A program made the position numbers and the translations under genes. From positions 1 through 10,275 of the forward strand of contig JASHXX010000181.1 in the NCBI GenBank assembly GCA_030043335.1: 10,275 bases of DNA, in the 5' to 3' direction. Within the stretch, counting starts at the first letter, position 1. Every line of letters begins with the position of its first letter. Origin of the DNA: Xanthobacteraceae bacterium. Its GTDB lineage: Bacteria; Pseudomonadota; Alphaproteobacteria; Rhizobiales; Xanthobacteraceae. A model generated the notes under the pieces. That model had not been told where the DNA came from. It saw only the letters and a list, made by a program, of their open reading frames with translations, and did no database searches. This document shows, in pieces, positions 8,460 through 10,275 of the stretch.

Positions 8460-9400
8460 GCAGCCGCGGTGGTGGTCAGGAACATTTCAACACCGTCAAA
8501 AGCGCGCCGCGTGCTCGCGTCCTCTTGGTCGCCCGGATGTCGGGCGCCGGTGGGTCGACGGTGCAGAAGCTCCTCGGAGATGTTGGCGACGAACGCTTCG
8601 ATACTCTCCCGGCGTTCATATTTCTGATCGAGAGCCCCGTCGTTGACGGAGGCGCGCCCGCGGTTGGCGCCGATGGGCGTACCCCGCGGCGTCGCAGCCG
8701 ATGAGGTCCTCGATACCCTCGGGCAGGGTATCGCTGTGGCTGTGAGTTTTGTGTCGTGTCCATCGATTGTGATGACGATCGGCGCGAACGGCGCTATACC
8801 GAAACGCGACGTTCCCACCCCTCGGCCGGCGTTCGTCCTGTGGCGGACGGCATCCGCCGCGAGCGCCAAATGCTCTCCGCCTTGCGCGAGCGAGCCGACT
8901 TGCTGATCGATATTTCCGCCCTGACCGCCGCCGAACTGAAGCGCCTGTTGATCGGGCATTTCGCGCTCGACACCCACGGGCTGCGCGTTTTTGTCACATC
9001 CCTCGCCTACCGCAACGTTTTCCGCGCGGGAGTGACCTGGTGGTCGATCTGCGATTTCTGGAAAATCCTCACCATATCGATAACTTGCGCGGGGCTGAGC
9101 GGGTGCGACCCGGAGGTCGCCGCCCGCCGCCAGAGGGATCCCGATTTCACGCGGTCCTTCCACGGGTTGCGCCGGTTTTTGGAGCCGCTGTTGCCGCGTT
9201 GCGAAGCCGGCGGCAAGACTTATTCGACGATCGCAATCGGCGGCACCGGCGGCCGCCATCGTTCGGTCTTTGTCGCCGAGCGACTGAGCGCGAGGTTACG
9301 CGACGCGGGATGGCAAACCGGGTTGGCGCATCGCGACTTTCATCCTGGCGCTGCCGGCGCCCCGCTCACGGCGGGCGCGTGCGATGCTGCTTTGGGCTGA
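8456..9400 (+). pseudogene. rapZ: RapZ (RNase adapter / P-loop NTPase), disrupted
   Basis: RapZ is a two-domain P-loop protein; in Escherichia coli its C-terminal domain binds small RNAs controlling glucosamine-6-phosphate synthase. Here the frame opens at GTG 8456, overlapping the hprK stop as GTGA, and hits TGA at 8702-8704. The conserved reading needs four shifts: an extra C in the run 8682-8685 (after GADGRT, giving RGVAADEVLDTL), a lost base near 8746-8756 (restoring SIDCDDDRRERRYTETRRSH), a lost base at about 9017 (giving FPRG-SDLVVDLRFLENPHH) and an extra G in 9091-9094 (restoring LSGCDPEVAARRQRDPDF). The net frame change is zero. Conserved sites are also substituted: Walker A reads MSGAGGST with Gly (8552-8554) for the usual Lys, the following loop has Asp-Glu-Arg where GYE-type residues are normal, and the C-terminal signature reads IGGTGGRHRSVF rather than IGCTGGRHRSV. 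A short truncated product or sequencing error remain alternatives. Confidence 0.85.
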
Positions 9401-9428
9401 GCAGCGGCCGACCCAATAGAGGAAACCG

Positions 9429-9836
9429 ATGATCGGCATGGTTTTGGTGACCCATGGTCGGCTCGCGGCGGAGTTTGTCGCCGCACTCGAACACGTAGTC
9501 GGCGCGCAGACCCAGATTGCGGCCGTGTGTATTGGCCCCGAGGACGACATGGAGCAACGCCGCCAGGAAATCATTGCCCGCATTTCCGAAGTCGACAGCG
9601 GTGACGGGGCGGTGCTGTTGACCGATATGTTTGGCGGCACGCCCTCCAATCTTGCAATCTCGGTCATGGACCGCGCCAAGATCGAGGTGATTGCGGGGGT
9701 CAATCTGCCGATGCTGATCAAGCTTGCCAGTTTGCGGCAAAATGAGAGCCTCGAGCGCACGGTTCTGGGTGCGCAAGAGGCGGGCCGGAAATACATTAAC
9801 GTAGCGTCACAGTTGCTGACCGACGCCCGACAATGA
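9429..9836 (+). CDS. PTS EIIA component, mannose family (regulatory PTS)
   Basis: This soluble 135-residue EIIA domain of the mannose/fucose family accepts phosphate from HPr. No permease (EIIB, EIIC, EIID) gene is seen nearby, which fits a regulatory rather than a sugar-transporting role, as in other alphaproteobacteria (often named ManX, PtsM or EIIA-Man). H9 in LVTHGRLAAEF is the expected phosphorylation site, and LLTDMFGGTPSN (63-74) is the family's second signature, with D66 near the active site. ATG 9429 has a strong ribosome binding site AGAGGAAA (9418-9425). The gene starts 28 bases after the rapZ stop and its own stop overlaps the HPr start as ATGA. It looks fully intact. Confidence 0.95.
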   Translation: MIGMVLVTHGRLAAEFVAALEHVVGAQTQIAAVCIGPEDDMEQRRQEIIARISEVDSGDGAVLLTDMFGGTPSNLAISVMDRAKIEVIAGVNLPMLIKLASLRQNESLERTVLGAQEAGRKYINVASQLLTDARQ

Positions 9837-10141
9837 CGGACGGTCCAGACGTTAGAGCTGGCGAGGCGCCTGGACTCGTCCGCCGGATCGCAACGATCTG
9901 CAACCAGCGCGGGCTGCATGCCCGCGCCGCAGCGCGGTTTGTCAAGACGGCGGCGCAATTCGACGCCGATATCAAAGTGCGCAAGAACGGAACCGAGGTC
10001 TCAGGCCGGTCGATCATGGGGCTGATGATGCTGGCGGCGGCGCCGGGCGCGGTCATCGAACTCACGGCGAGCGGGCCGCAGGCGATGGCGGCGGTAAACG
10101 CGCTGGCCGATTTGATTGAATGCAAATTCAATGAGGACTGA
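9833..10141 (+). CDS. ptsH: HPr phosphocarrier protein
   Basis: HPr carries phosphate from enzyme I to EIIA. The protein is 102 residues, about 14 longer at the N-terminus (MTDGPDVRAGEAPG) than the usual 85-90. The catalytic histidine is H29 in ICNQRGLHARAAARFV. The regulatory serine, target of HprK, is S60 in VSGRSIMGLMMLAAAPG. Both sites are present, so the HPr and HprK pair looks functional. Start ATG 9833 overlaps the EIIA stop codon (ATGA), indicating coupled translation. A shorter HPr cannot be ruled out, but no better start with a ribosome binding site is seen. Confidence 0.96.
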   Translation: MTDGPDVRAGEAPGLVRRIATICNQRGLHARAAARFVKTAAQFDADIKVRKNGTEVSGRSIMGLMMLAAAPGAVIELTASGPQAMAAVNALADLIECKFNED

Positions 10142-10172
10142 GGCGGCAACCGATCTAGCAGAGGCGCCCGGC

Positions 10173-10275
10173 ATGGCGGTGCCGCGCGCCGAGCGTCGGC
10201 TATCCGGGCTCGCGGTGTCGCCAGGCATTGCGATTGGGCCGGCCTATCTGGTCGAGGGCGGCGACCTGCCGATCC
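10173..10275 (+). CDS. PTS enzyme I (PEP-protein phosphotransferase), N-terminal fragment
   Basis: Enzyme I takes phosphate from phosphoenolpyruvate and passes it to HPr. Only about 34 codons are in the window; the gene runs off the right edge. The visible segment RRLSGLAVSPGIAIGPAYLV is the conserved enzyme I N-terminus. ATG 10173 is preferred because AGAGG (10160-10164) lies 8 nt upstream. An in-frame ATG at 10131, inside the HPr gene, would add 14 residues but has no clear ribosome binding site. There is no room for a GAF domain before the enzyme I start, so it is not the long PtsP/EI-Ntr form of enterobacteria, unless a start was missed. Gene naming (ptsI or ptsP) varies in alphaproteobacteria. 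Confidence 0.9.
   Translation, partial: MAVPRAERRLSGLAVSPGIAIGPAYLVEGGDLPI

Noticed and set aside
7907..9259. A 450-residue open frame on the minus strand opposite hprK and rapZ
   Set aside because: It is antisense to clear hprK and RapZ coding sequence and has low-complexity Arg/Ala/Ser-rich composition without motifs; a shadow frame.
1..10275. CRISPR arrays, tRNA or rRNA genes, transposase genes, attachment sites
   Set aside because: None seen: no regularly spaced repeats, no tRNA cloverleaf-like segments in the intergenic gaps, and no mobile-element gene besides the intron maturase.

Overview
The window reads as a high-GC alphaproteobacterial chromosome segment. Its diagnostic block is a ChvG/ChvI-type two-component system followed by a short HPr kinase (hprK), rapZ, a mannose-family EIIA, HPr and enzyme I, with an ATP-dependent PEP carboxykinase gene (pckA) on the opposite strand nearby. 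This gene order is characteristic of alphaproteobacteria. The genus cannot be fixed from the sequence.

Left part (1-2961), accessory and decaying. The minus strand carries the N-terminus of a regulator with an OmpR-type winged helix, running off the window edge. A group II intron (193 to about 2110, plus strand) sits 74 bp upstream of that start codon. The intron has a recognisable 5' end, an IBS1-EBS1 pairing, domains V and VI and a reverse transcriptase/maturase ORF, but the ORF is frameshifted near 1001-1010. Beyond it (about 2260-2752, minus strand) lies a multiply frameshifted remnant that looks like the C-terminal half of a luciferase-like flavin-dependent oxidoreductase.

Middle part (2962-5594), minus strand. 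A gene for an FMN split-barrel protein of the HugZ/pyridoxamine-phosphate-oxidase-like family with a C-terminal DUF2470 domain is followed by an intact pckA, which has its own strong ribosome binding site and a plausible promoter. The 194 bp from 5401 to 5594 is a divergent promoter region.

Right part (5595-10275), plus strand. This is one tightly packed operon: chvI-like response regulator, chvG-like sensor kinase, hprK, rapZ, EIIA, HPr and enzyme I (cut by the window edge). Most neighbouring genes overlap by 4 to 32 bases. The sensor system and the regulatory PTS are probably co-transcribed, coupling envelope or acid sensing to PEP/nitrogen-state signalling. PckA, which makes PEP, is encoded just across the divergent promoter.

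The main surprise is rapZ. It carries two pairs of compensating frameshifts, an internal TGA and substitutions in conserved positions, including loss of the Walker A lysine, while all its operon partners look intact. I found no previously undescribed system. The strongest leads are the broken rapZ inside a conserved operon, and the cluster of three disrupted reading frames in 10 kb.
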